A stretch of DNA of 64,000 nucleotides from Erythrocercus mccallii (Eukaryota; Chordata; Aves; Passeriformes; Dicruridae): NCBI GenBank assembly GCA_013397435.1, contig VZRG01000434.1, forward strand, positions 368,223 to 432,222, in the 5' to 3' direction. Shown here piece by piece: positions 37,950-49,300 of this stretch. The notes under the pieces were generated by a model. The model saw nothing but the letters and a program-made list of their open reading frames with translations, had not been told where the DNA came from and made no database searches. The position numbers were made by a program, and so were the translations under genes. Within the stretch, counting starts at the first letter, position 1, and every line of letters starts with the position of its first letter.

Positions 37950-39480
37950 GTCTGTCTCTCTCTTTGTGAAGAACACTGAGAACTTTAAAAAATGCCTGGT
38001 TTTTCTGACCCAAATATTTCAGTTCAATACCTACAAAAGAAAATGAAAGATGATGGGCGAGTCACCACAAAACAAGCTCATCATTCTACTGGAAAATAGA
38101 AGCAGTCAGGATTTCTTCTTCCTTTCCTAATAATCCTGTAAAGAATATTTTTTGGTTTTACATCAGCTATAGCTTGTAGGTGAAGGACACATGTGAAGGC
38201 ATTATAGATCCATTTGACTCCTGGATTAGAAGAGGGTGTTAAAAGTTTTCTTCTATTCTGCTCTTTTTACTGGTGATGTATCTTGTAGATATTTATTCTT
38301 ATGACTGTTGTTTATTCTGCTTCATCACATCAGGGATCTAAGAAGCAGGATTGTTGTTGGCTGGGCTTCCTGATTTCAGCCTTCAGGGAAAATTACGAGC
38401 AGGTATAGGACCGCACCAGTTCATGTTTGATGGCTCTGCAAACCAAGATATGGTGTCCAACTGGCTCCCAAGGAACAGATTCCTCAGATGTTGTATCTAG
38501 CACTGGCTTGGGTTTAAAGAATAGCTTAAAATATGTTTTCATTTCCTCTGTGTCTCACAGGGACTTATTCTGTGACACTCAGCATGTTTTTGTATCCATC
38601 ATTACAATGAACATAATCTCTCATTTTCCTGCAAAAGTTCAATATTACAGAAAGGGGAAAATATTTCAAATTAAAAGCAGCATTCATCTGCATTGGTGAT
38701 CAGCATGAGCACACTTCTCTATAAAGGCTTTCTGTAAGCATGTTTCAGTATTTCTTTCTCTTCCTCTTGTGTATTTTAATTACTTGGATTAGCATATTTT
38801 TACTTGTTTCTTTCCTGTTGTCTAAATATTAAATATTTATAATTATGTCAAGGACTCATTTTCCCTGTTTCTAAGGAGCCATTTACTGCTTATGAGAGTG
38901 CTTAAAATAAATTGTTAGTAGTAACTTGCAGAATATGCAGGATACTAAAGTGGGCTGTATGAATTTCACTGTCATACAGAAGAGCGTGAGGGGGGGTTGG
39001 GTAGACATTTGGCATTTATTTTCTGGGGTTTGGGGTTTTTTTTTTCATTAAAGAACTCACAGAATCTCACTCGCGTGACCTTAGCATAATTTTGCATTTA
39101 AAATTTCACTTCCAAGTTTTGTTAAACAGGGAAGATGAAAATTGGGCACAAACTCCTCTGAATGCTGGTAGCATTTAAAGTATGATTTTTTACCATTTAT
39201 GCTTATGCCTAGACGCCTCTTGCGGTCTGAATTAAAACACCCAAAGCTTATAAAATCGGACTGCATCCTCCCAAAAAGCCAAGGAAGAGCTTTTCCTATT
39301 ATACAGTACCTATAAGCGTGGATGTCTGTAAAAGCAATGTGCGGTATGGATATTCCAAGTGGATATGCACCGATTATAACGTGCATTATCACCCGTTATA
39401 GGTGGTTATATATAATTACACGCATATACCGTGCTCACTCGTGCACATACAATGCAGGGCACTGTTCATTCACCACGTGT
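37950..39480. other. No gene seen
   Basis: AT-rich flank leading into CpG island 2. Short T run at 39036-39045. Confidence 0.6.
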
Positions 39481-39552
39481 ACAGTGGCGGTGCCGGCACC
39501 ACCACGGGGCGGCTGCAGCGCGCGGCACCGGCTGCCTCAGGCTTCCCCTCAC

Positions 39553-39602
39553 AACGCCCTGCCATCGATCCCAGATCCTCAGAACGCCCTGCCATCGATC
39601 CC
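39553..39602. repeat. 20-bp direct repeat, 30-bp period
   Basis: AACGCCCTGCCATCGATCCC occurs at 39553-39572 and again at 39583-39602, with a 10-base spacer. The match is exact. It contains ATCGAT. It lies at the left edge of CpG island 2. Confidence 0.85.
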
Positions 39603-39863
39603 TCACGCCTTTGCCAGGCGTTCACTGCTCACACCGAAGTCTCCCACACAAACACCTGCCAAGGGCTCACCTTCCCCCCTCACAGGGCGGTGCTGCTCCC
39701 GGGGCGCAGCAGCCCCCACCAACCCCGATCCTCCCTTCCTCCTGCCGCAGGTCCGGGTACAGCGCGGGGATACTGACGGCGCGGGGATGCCGCCGGGGCG
39801 CGGGAATGGCGGGGGGTTACGGGGATGGCGGCCGTGAGGGGATGGCGGTCGTGAGGGAATAGC

Positions 39864-39987
39864 GCGGGGATGCCGGCCGTGAGGGGATGCAGGCGGGACG
39901 CGGCGATGGCGGCGGGTGCGGGGATGCCGGCCGTGAGGGGATGCAGGCGGGACGCGGCGATGGCGGCGGGTGCGGGGATGCCGGCCG
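39864..39987. repeat. 54-bp tandem repeat, 2.3 perfect copies
   Basis: Copies start at 39864, 39918 and 39972 (partial), each beginning GCGGGGATGCCGGCCGTG; the two full copies are identical by eye. Looser GGGGATGGCGGCCGTGAGG-like units precede them from about 39780. The unit is a multiple of three without stops in several frames, so it makes repeat peptides such as MPAVRGCRRDAAMAAGAG on the plus strand, which explains the long open frames here. Probably a promoter minisatellite. Confidence 0.9.
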
Positions 39988-40116
39988 TGCCGGGGATGCC
40001 GGTGTCTCGGGATGCCCTCGGGTCGCGCACCTCCGGGCGGTGCCGCCCCCGCCGCGGCGGGCGGAAGGGGGACGGCGGGTGGGGGGGAGGCCCCGCGCCC
40101 CCGGTGCCGCTGCCGG

Positions 40117-40146
40117 GCATGCGCGATGCCCCCGGAACATGGCGGC
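40117..40146 (+). promoter_or_regulatory. NRF1/ETS/YY1-like core promoter cluster
   Basis: GCATGCGCG (NRF1-like) at 40117-40125, CCGGAA (ETS core) at 40132-40137 and AACATGGCGGC at 40136-40146 (YY1 consensus) lie within 30 bases. Known: this set is typical of TATA-less housekeeping promoters, with YY1 sites usually just downstream of the start. The donor at 40213 follows, so the first exon would be about 70-90 bases. Confidence 0.55.
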
Positions 40147-40212
40147 GGCGTGAGGCGGGCGGCGGCAGAAGCGGCTTGACAGGACGCCGCTAACCCGCAT
40201 CCCGCCCGCCCG
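40130..40212 (+). other. Probable non-coding first exon of the plus-strand gene
   Basis: A strong donor, CCCGCCCGCCCG followed by gtgagt at 40213, lies just downstream of the NRF1/ETS/YY1 cluster. The only ATG (ATGGCGGCGGCGTGA) gives a tiny open frame that stops after four codons, so the exon is untranslated or carries a minimal upstream ORF. The start is estimated from the motif positions. Confidence 0.5.
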
Positions 40213-40257
40213 GTGAGTGGCGGCAGCGGCGTTTCCCGCTCCCCGCGGTGGCGGGCT

Positions 40258-40285
40258 GAGGGAGGGAGGGAGGGAGGGAGGGAGG
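40258..40285. repeat. (GGGA)n run, G-quadruplex candidate
   Basis: About six GGGA units in a row, 45 bases inside the first intron of the plus-strand gene. Four or more GGG runs with one-base loops fit the usual G-quadruplex pattern on the transcribed-sense strand. Length may vary between individuals. Confidence 0.85.
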
Positions 40286-40959
40286 AGCGGAGAGGGAAAG
40301 GGAGGCGAGGCGGAGGTCGCGCCCCCTCCTAGGGCTCGCACCGCGACCTCCGCCCGCCGTGGCCGCCGGGCTCCCCGGTCCTGGGTTCCCCTCCTCGGCA
40401 ACACTACTGCGCTGGGTGTGGCATCGGATCGAGCCGGGGCTGCCCCATGCTCCAGCGCCGCGTCCCGGTCTCTTAGCGCTGGCCGCTCCCCTCCTTTGCG
40501 GGCTGGACTCCCAGCGCGGCGGGTCCCGCCGACCGCGCCCGCGGGGACCCTCGAGTGGCCGAGTACGAGCGCAACGGCGAGGGTGAGAGGAGCGGGGCGG
40601 CTCTGTCTCTCGGCTGTAAGAGCGTGCCTCTCTCTGTCCGAGAGCCGGAGCCCCGGTGAGCAAGGGCGGCACGGGAGGTCCCTGAGCCGCTGGTGCGTCC
40701 GGGACGAGCGGCGGGGCCGGCGGCGTTTGACAGGAGCGCGGGCGGGACACGCCTCCCTTCGCCGGGGCGGCCCCGCTGCCTCCCCCGCGGCGGCGGCGGT
40801 GGCTCTCCGCCCTCCCGGCCGGGGCTGCGCCTGGTTCTCCCGGACCAGCGAGCGCCGAGGCTGGCGAGGTGCTGGGGAATAGGCGTCGAACCAGAAAAGC
40901 CGGATGCGTGTTAAAAATCATATAATTCGGAGCGCTCGCTTGTGCTGGGTAAGAGGGTT

Positions 40960-43900
40960 GGGGGTGCCTCTTGAAGGCAGCGCGGTGCCAGACGTGGCCT
41001 GTTGTCGGGCGCTTGTCGGGTTGCGATGCACTGCGGAACTGTTCCCGTTTTCTTTACTGTTAAACTGTGTATGTGGCATATATTGATTGTCGACTTAAAG
41101 GGGATGTCTTGAACGGGGAGTTATAGTTTTGGATGGTCCAAAGAAAGTTATTCAAGTATGAAAAGTTCTGTTGCCGTGTTGTGCCTCGTTGTCTTTAGCT
41201 GCTAGGCTAGCCTACGAAACACATTGCAGTGCTGTAGTGTGTATCAATATTCGAGTTAAATTTTATGCTCAATTTTTCTTTAGTAGTGAAGGCATACTTT
41301 AAGTGTGAATACAATTTAAAGTTGAAGTCTTTCCCTACAGTTATTTGCTGTTTCTCACTGATGAGTTAACTATAGGAGATAACAAAAATAATTCTAAGAC
41401 CTAAAAGATTTAATGAAAATGAGCAATACTGATGTTTTAGTGAGTTCTGTAATGTAAACTTTGCTGTGACTCATGCATAGCCTAACTAATGTAGATAAGG
41501 TGACTAAAACTTAAAAAGCATAGACTCTGTAGGTGTGACAGTAGGTTTTCAGAGTTTCAGAGCATGCTGTGTCTGACTTGTAAGCAGCTCTTCAAGTCTG
41601 ACTGGTTATGAATTTTTTATAATACAGAATAACAGTCCTAAACCTTTGGATTTTAAAAGTGCTTCTATTTCACCTTACTCTTTGGAAGTGGCAGAGCAAA
41701 GCAGTTGGTGAGGCAGTTGCGCAGGATTGGTAACAACTGTAGCACTGGTGCAGATGGGAGCAGTAATGCAGGAAGGCATTTGCAGCATTACACTTGGGTT
41801 TTGGGCCGTCACATTAATGTTACGGAGTAAAGAGGGGAGTAATGCATTGTGCTGTACCAGCTCTCCACGGGCCACCATCGAGTGCTGCTCAGGCCACAGC
41901 AGCCCACAGCTTGTGTGAGTGGTTGCACTTACAGTGTGTCCACAGAAATTCCTTGTACAGCCAGACCGTGCCTTGGGGGGCAGGGGGAGCTGATTTTCTC
42001 CCTTAGGGTACCATAAAATGTAAATACTATTTAAGGATGATATTGCTTGAACTGATGTAAAGAAAAAGTGCATTGGAGACACTTCTGTTAGTATTTTATT
42101 TATGGGAAGTCGCACAGTAATGCAAGTGCGAGGCTGCAGGAAACAGCGTATGGTGAAACCGAGGTTGAGACTGGGAGGGGTTCATATAGCTTTTAACTTT
42201 AACATGGTCTGGTCTTGAATGTGGAAATACAGTTTACAAATTTTGTTTGAAACTCAGTTGATGGAGTTTTGATGCTCTATTTTTCTGTGTGGTGTAAATA
42301 GGTATCAATATTTCTGATATCTTTCAGGTTGCTTGGTATTTTAAATTTTTGTAGTAATGTTCAGATTCAGCAAAAACAAATGTTGGCTTTTCATGATGTG
42401 CTATAGTGAAAGTATAAACTACTTTCAACAATTAGAAGCCATGTAGATATGAGAACATAACATAACTAGATTGTTCTTAACATTCAGACATATATGTCTT
42501 GATGATGGAATTTTATGAAAGAAGCAATGATAGTACTTTAAAATATTTTTCTTTTGACTTTGTGTGTTCCTGCATTGAATGTACAGATGCTTTTTTCCCC
42601 TTTGCTGTGCCTGCAGTTGCTGTGAGCAGATAGTGTGCTCTTAAGGCAGAGGCATTGTTTTCTGGAGTAGCTGCTCAAGTTCAAAAGAGGCATTTGCTAG
42701 TGTGAAATTTCTAATACTGAGAAAGTATTAATTCCATTACCTATCTGAAATTTGTGCTAAAATACAGCTCATTCTTCACATTGGAAGAATGTGAAGAAAC
42801 TCCAAACATAGGTAGCTGCTTCTGCCTGTTGTACATAGGTGTCTATTTTTGTTTTCTTGGTATTCTGATGGGATCATGAGCTGTGAGTGAGTCCTATTTA
42901 CTTCCGTTACTGAGTGAATGTATAGGGACAAATGAAGTCCTCAGCAATTATTCTCTGCTGCTAAATAGTGTCACTAACAGAAAAAGACATTTGTCTGTTC
43001 GGGACACTGTATTAGTTACAATGTGAGTGAAATACATAGTTGTTCTTTTCATGTTTTAAGGAAATCTTTAGAAATATCATTTGACAGTCTATTGTGATAT
43101 TTTTTAAGTGCTGATACAGAACAAATTACATATAGGTACCAGGACACTGCTTCAAGGAGTCTAGACAAGGGAGGTTAACCAACTTTGTGAGCGTCACATC
43201 TGCAGGGCATTTAAAGTTCTGTTCATTCCCATTTGAAAGAAATAGCCTTAGGCACCCAGCCTTACTGCTGATTGCTTCTTTCAGAGATAAAATCTTAAAT
43301 GTAAAGGACTATACCGTTTGCATTCTTTAAAGTGTAAGATATGCCATGTAAATTGCCCAGAATGAGATTTTTCCAGCATGTGGGAAGAGCCAGAAAAGCC
43401 CATATAAAATTGTCAAGGTGTAATAGAGCAGTGGGTAAATAAGAAGCAATGGAAATGTTAAAGTTCCAGAATATATTTTAGCATTGTAGTACAACTTGAT
43501 GAATAATTCTTTTTTACTGTGATTTGTGCTTTTGGTATATGAGGGTGCTTTTTCTAGAAAATTTGTACATCTTTTTTGGAGATTTCTTGTAAGGTCCAAT
43601 TGCTCTATTATTAAGTGTTAAGAAGCTTTAATATTATTATTATATGCAGTTAAGTTTGCTTTTGCATTGTAATGATGTGTGTGAGCAACTTTCCTTATGA
43701 TGTCTAAGTGGAGATGCAGTTAATTTGTTTGGGGTAATGTCGCTGAAAAGTGAGGCAGTTAAATACATAAGTGAACTGTAGGGTTTTTAAAGAGCATTTT
43801 CTGTGTAAATACTATTTTTGTACTTTCATGTACCTGCTGGCTGACTTGACATGTGTGGGCAGTGAGGGCTGCAGCTCCTGCTGCAGTGGTGGCCATGGAG

Positions 43901-44600
43901 CAGCAGTGCTGCCCTGCTGCTGGGAGCAGAAGGAGATGATTTGGTGAGTCACCTGCTCAGTCCAGGTGTGTTTCTGTAAACTCACCACATTGCCTAAAAC
44001 TCCTATTCTGTGTCTGTGATTTCTTCAAGTAGATTACCGTCTTTTGGGATGGGACGGATGGCTTCAGGTACCTGAGCCAACAGTGAGCAGGCGCTCCTTT
44101 TATCTGAGGCAGATCTGTACACAAAGAGTAACTGGTGCATAAATGGTGCCAATGACTGTCAGAGGCATTTTTATCTTGTCCTTGTTAGTCTTTCTGCTTG
44201 GTCAACAAGGGTGTAGGTCTAGAGGAAAGTCAGGAGCTGCCTCATAACCATTCGGAAAGCCTCAGCTGTCTCTATCAGCCAAGTTACCACTTTTATTTAT
44301 TTGGGCTTGCTCTGATAGTTTCTTTTATGTACAATGGACATTTGGCATAAGTGCGCACAACTAAACCATTTGTAGTAGAGGGGATATAATGTGTTACACG
44401 CTTAGCACCGTGTCTGCAGGGGTATGCTGTGTTTGTGCCCTTAGCAACTCTCCACCCAAGATCCCTGTCAGAAAAAGTAACAGCTTTAGTTTCTGTGTCT
44501 TTTGGATAGGACCAAAAATTCATTATTTGCTTATCTTGGATCTAAATGAAGTATAGAGTTCTTCTTTGTGATGTTAAGTTTCTTGTTTCTTTTATTTTAA
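40960..44600. other. Presumed first intron of the plus-strand gene
   Basis: No exon-like block with both splice sites was found. A minus frame at 41675-42115 is open for 146 codons but has no splice support and begins with no strong context. Confidence 0.5.
42772..42798. repeat. Perfect hairpin, 11-bp arms and 5-base loop
   Basis: TTCTTCACATT, GGAAG, AATGTGAAGAA in the first intron of the plus-strand gene. Confidence 0.85.
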
Positions 44601-44603
44601 CAG

Positions 44604-44640
44604 CCTTGTTTCAAGAATGGCTTGTAGTCATGGACTTTAA
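44604..44640 (+). other. Candidate 37-nt 5' UTR exon with complete uORF
   Basis: A strong acceptor (tttcttttattttaacag) and a strong donor (gtaagg at 44641) bound 37 bases. Within them ATG GCT TGT AGT CAT GGA CTT TAA encodes MACSHGL and its stop codon forms the last three bases of the exon. A second ATG overlaps in another frame. No main reading frame passes through, so this would be an optional 5' untranslated exon that could lower translation of the main frame. It may also be a chance pair of splice sites. Confidence 0.35.
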
Positions 44641-46249
44641 GTAAGGCACCTGCTTTATGGGTAGTGGTTGATTTGTTTGGACCCAAGCTGGTGCAGTACC
44701 AGTGGTGTGCTTATTGTGGTTCTTAGGTGTGCTCTCTTCCTGTTTTTCTGAATTACTTGCAGAGCGTAATATCAAAGTCTTTCTGAAATATTACACCTAT
44801 AGCAGAATATTAGTGCTCTTTCGTGTGTTTTAGCAGGGTGATAGCCTTTCTGTTTCACAGGTAAGATACTGTCTAGTTATCTTATGTTCCAACTAATCCT
44901 AAAGTACATTTTCCTTTTTGGCTTTGTAATAATTATGCTGTTCCCAGTTTAAGCATGAGCAGTGTTCTGGACTGATTACTGATTTATTTTTTTTTTAAAC
45001 TCGTAAGTGGCTTATATTCTTCCTATTAGTTTGCTGTTATCTAAACCCAAGTAAAATGTATTAAAGGTAGATGTGCTGTTTAGATCATTTCATTCTAGGC
45101 CTTCAACTTCACAAATCAGGTCAAATTCTATTTAAGATACCAAGGGAATTCCGTCAGTTTCATTTCCATCACTTTTCATAAAAGAGATGAACTTCTTTGA
45201 TGGAAATCTAAGTCAGTTGTCTTCTCAAGGTAATACGAAACTCCTTTTAGTGTAGGGCAAAGACGAGATTGAGCCTTTCATCCTCTATCGTACATTAGTT
45301 CAGGGAGCAGCTGAAGTTTATAAAACCTTTAAGAGAGTAGCACTATTTTAATGAAGTGCATACCTAAAACGAAGCATGTACCATTATTTATGTACTGTGT
45401 GGAATCTATCAGAGATTAATGCAGGCAGGTTCAGTGGAAGGAGTGCAGTTCTTGGGGCACTTATAAAAGCCCACTTAAAAAGGGCAGTTTGTAAAACTGA
45501 GTCTTGTGCATGGAGGAATGTGAAAGGGTATCAGAGCTTCTAAATTTGGTGGAACTCTTTATTGTCACTAACATCTGTCAGGGGCTCAGAGATTAACAGG
45601 GCTGCTGCATGTTTGATGGCACTTTCCCAACCAAATCTCTTGTATGTGTACCCTGCACTGGAGGGCTATAAAGAGGCAGACAGTGGTTTTTTGAGAAGGT
45701 CAGATGATATGAACTGGTTTTAATCCCAAAATAAGCAGCATTATGGTTAGATGGAAAACTTTCAATACGGTATGTAATTATTTTTCAGCTTGTTGTAGGA
45801 AAATACTACCTAGTCTGAATATTCTCTAGTGCTCGATGGTGTAAGCACTGGGTGGAGGAAAGAGGGAGATTGCCTTCAGAAAGGGGAACTCCAGAAACAG
45901 CAGAAAGGGACATGTGCCTCTGTCCTGGGCCGGAGCCACATACAACCAGTGACAGATGTGCTGTCACCCTGAGGAGGAGGTGGAGGAGATTGCCCTGTTA
46001 TGGCTTGCTTCACCTCTGGGTTGGTTTTTTTTAAATATTGGAAAGTTGCCATAGAAAGTGGAAGAGAGATACAGATTTGCTGCAAATTTGAGTCTTTAGT
46101 CTTCTTCCGTTTTTGAAGAGTGAAGCAAATAGTACAGAGGAGTATTTGCAGCTGTCTAGTCCTTTGAGCATTTAGGAGCTGTTATGTCTTTTATAACCTG
46201 TTAGTGCTTTGTTAGCTGCAGAAATGTCTAGCAGCTCTGAATGATCCTT

Positions 46250-46355
46250 TGGAATGGCACTTGGTGTGATTCTTGGGGTTGTCCAGGAACAAGAGTTGTA
46301 CCTTGATGATCCTTGTGGGTCCAATCCAACTCACAATATTCTGTGATTCTGTGAT
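46250..46355 (+). mobile_element. CR1-type LINE 3' tail
   Basis: The stretch ends GATGATCCTTGTGGGTCCAA, then TCCAACTCACAATATTCTGTGATTCTGTGAT. The terminal two ATTCTGTG units and the 'ccttgtgggtccaatccaactca' segment before them are hallmarks of the avian CR1 3' end. About 100 bases survive, a strongly 5'-truncated copy. It lies in the intron between 44640 and 53524. Confidence 0.9.
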
Positions 46356-46359
46356 AATG

Positions 46360-49300
46360 TTTGTCCAGATAGATGGACATATATTTTTGGTGGCATTTGC
46401 ATGAAGATCGTTGTGGAAGGGGACTTTCTGAGTTCAGGAAATAGCACAGCTATCAGCACCAGCAACAGGTGAGTCCAGTGTGTTTATCTGGAAAGGGCGA
46501 CAAGTTCTCTGGGGTTTTTTTCCTGCAGAAACATTGTCTCCACAGGGGAGCTATCAGGAAATTGCTTAAGGGTCGTTTAGTTCAGTTGGTTTGGTTTTGT
46601 TCCCTGACTGGACACCCAGTACGTGGGATCAGTGTAGTTATTCCATTATATAAGCCAGGCTACAAGATAGAATGTTGCAGCAGCAGAAAAATGAGTTGAG
46701 GCAAATTGTGTCTTTGTTAATATTCAGTGGCAGGGAGTCCCAGTCAGCATTATGTTGTTTAGATTCTCAAGTGGGAGAGAGAAACAGGTATTTCCTGCAC
46801 TGGAAGAGGATAGTTGCAGAAGTATGTTGCTGCTGGTGTTGAGTACAAGCAAGGGGAGACAAACGTTGTTTTGAAATCAGGTAACTTCATCTGGGGTGCT
46901 GACAGCAGTCAGAACCTATGTAGCAATGTGCCGAAGATGTTCTCCATGCCTTCAGGGAAAAAAAATAAATTGTGCATGGTATTTGACTTCTGTAGATTTC
47001 TTCATCAGACTGGAAGTATGTGTGTTTCTCTGGATACTCTGTTGTGAATAAAAAATCTGGACCTTGGCAATGAATTTGCTGACTATTTGCTGTGTGGATA
47101 GAGTTCTGTTGGATCATATCTGAACCAAGTGTTTACAGTCCTTTTCCAGTGTGAAGGCAATGTAGAAGGGAGAAAGCCAAAGTTGCCTAAAAGGGTGAAA
47201 AATCCCCTTTGTGCCATTGGCCCTGTGTTTGTCTTTTTCCCCCTTGTTCCCTTATGCATTACGCCGTCTGACTGCTGCTAGTGGTGTGTCTGCTAAAGAC
47301 AAGTGCAGAAAAGCTATATAGGGTTCTTTAGCATCCGGGCATCTCTTGCTATGTTTGCAAAAGCAATTTATTTTTTTTCTTTTTTCCCTTACCTGCTGTA
47401 TTTACATTGTGCTAGAAGTAAGCTAAGTGCCTTGCAGAACAAATAGTTTGAGACCTCTTTTCTATGTCAAGGGAGGCTGAGCTGAAGGCAGAGGAGATGT
47501 ATCTGAGTGTAGAGACAATTTCATGCAGGGATGTGGCTCTTAGTGCTAATGATGCAGATTTTTTTTTTTTGCAAAATTTAATTACTTTGCTTTATGAAAA
47601 AAATTTGAGTTAGGTATTTTGATAAAGCTAGATTGAATAATGATAATGAATGTTTTCAGGAAGAGTATTCCAGGCTTGAAGGGGGAAGCGAAAAACAGCA
47701 CAGAGGTTTCGCTGTGCTGAATTTACCAAAATGTTTAAACAAATTGTCAAAATCTTGTGCTACTGTAAATACATACTAGTAAACTACTAGTAGTGGCAGT
47801 TCTGTTTAAGATAGAAATGTAAGCTATATTTTTAAATTTATTTTAATATAACATTAAAATACCCTTTCATGTGGGAAGATTGGCATTTTAAGAATATTTG
47901 AAGCTGTTAATGGCTAGTCAGCCACTTTGCTGAACTGCTGACTTCACACATACCATTTCCTTTTTCAGGTTTTTACAACCCCACATTTTCTGACTTTTAA
48001 AGCAGGATGGGGAGGAAGGGAAGGAGGAGAAAGGCTTTTTCATTTTTTGTTGGTAGCCATAGAGCAGCTCTAAACTGCAATTTTAAAAATTACTGTCAAT
48101 TTAGTAAATGTTAAATCTGCATGACATTAATTATTTCTGTTGTGCATTAGTACACGCTATGCTGTTTAATTTGGAGTCCTTACTTCTCTGGTGTTCTCAT
48201 TTATAACTATGGTTTCTTGTTTCGTGATTTTTTAGGACAAATCTTTGGTCTAAACCTTGATAGTGTTTATTTTTGAGATATACGCCTTACTCTGTACTGA
48301 ATAACACACTTAATAGGGTTTGAGAGGTTAGTGAGAGTTTTGCATTCTTGAAATGTATGACTTACTGTAATTACAGTTGCTCATATTCTAAAGCAGGTCA
48401 TAAACTTACCTGGAGAGAGAGCAGAACATTTACAGGCAATATTTTACTGCTGACAGCTTAAAAGTTTGTTTATGCTAATCACTTCATAAATAGTACCCCA
48501 CTGGTGACTTTCTGAGCAGTTTTGCAAGTGCAGACAATTTCTTCTCGATGTTAAAACAAATGACATTACAAAAATATATTTGTGAAGCACTAAGTACTCG
48601 CTCACTTTCTTTAACAGCTTAAGAAATACTTAGCTTAGTTGTTATAATGATATATATGACTAGTTAATATTTGCTGGTTTGAAAAGCCTGTAAATTCGAT
48701 TAAAATCTGTCTGTCCTAGCTTTGCTTTTAGTGACTAGAGGAGGTGTTCAGATATACCAGTTTATTAAAAGTTTAGGTATATGAAAATTTGGAAGTTTAA
48801 TTTCCTTTCCTTGAAAGAATTTAACTTTTTCATTTTCTTTTTTAAATGTAAAGAATGTGAACTAAAGGGATTCTAACTCGGATCAAATTTCTTGTCAGAA
48901 CACCGACTGATGATGTATTTATGTGCATAAATGAAAGAAGACCTGATCTTTCATGTTTTGGTTTAAAGTCATATATGTGTAATGCTAAATAATACTGAGT
49001 TTATAAATTCCAAGCTTTTTTTACATTTTCTAAAGTTCTGATATAATCATGTAATTTTTCTTCCTTTAACTTTTGAGATCTTACTTTTCCATAATGACAT
49101 TACGGTATGCACTGAGAGGTAAACTGACTATCTCTATTACAGAAATAAGGAAGAATGCTGTTGTGTCTTCAAGTATACTAGATGAGTCTATATGCTGGGT
49201 AGTTCGCTAAAATTATTTTTAAGTATTTCAAGTCTTATTTAATAAAACACTGTATATTGTTTAAAAACTCCTTCTAAGTTTTACACTCCTTGTTTGCCTC

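Larger units (their letters stand above)
39480..40900. promoter_or_regulatory. CpG island 2
   Basis: A second GC- and CpG-rich block with sharp borders. It holds a tandem 54-bp repeat, a (GGGA)n run, ETS/NRF1/YY1-like motifs and several donor-like sites on the plus strand (40213, about 40583, about 40655, about 40951), consistent with alternative first exons. On the minus strand GGGGGGAAG followed by gtgagc near 39671 hints at a divergent transcript. It is the likely promoter of the plus-strand gene whose coding exons start at 53610. Confidence 0.85.

Noticed and set aside
39680..40921. Long open frames in CpG island 2, including repeat peptides
   Set aside because: Explained by composition and the 54-bp repeat, which stays open in several frames. 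No splice structure supports translation.
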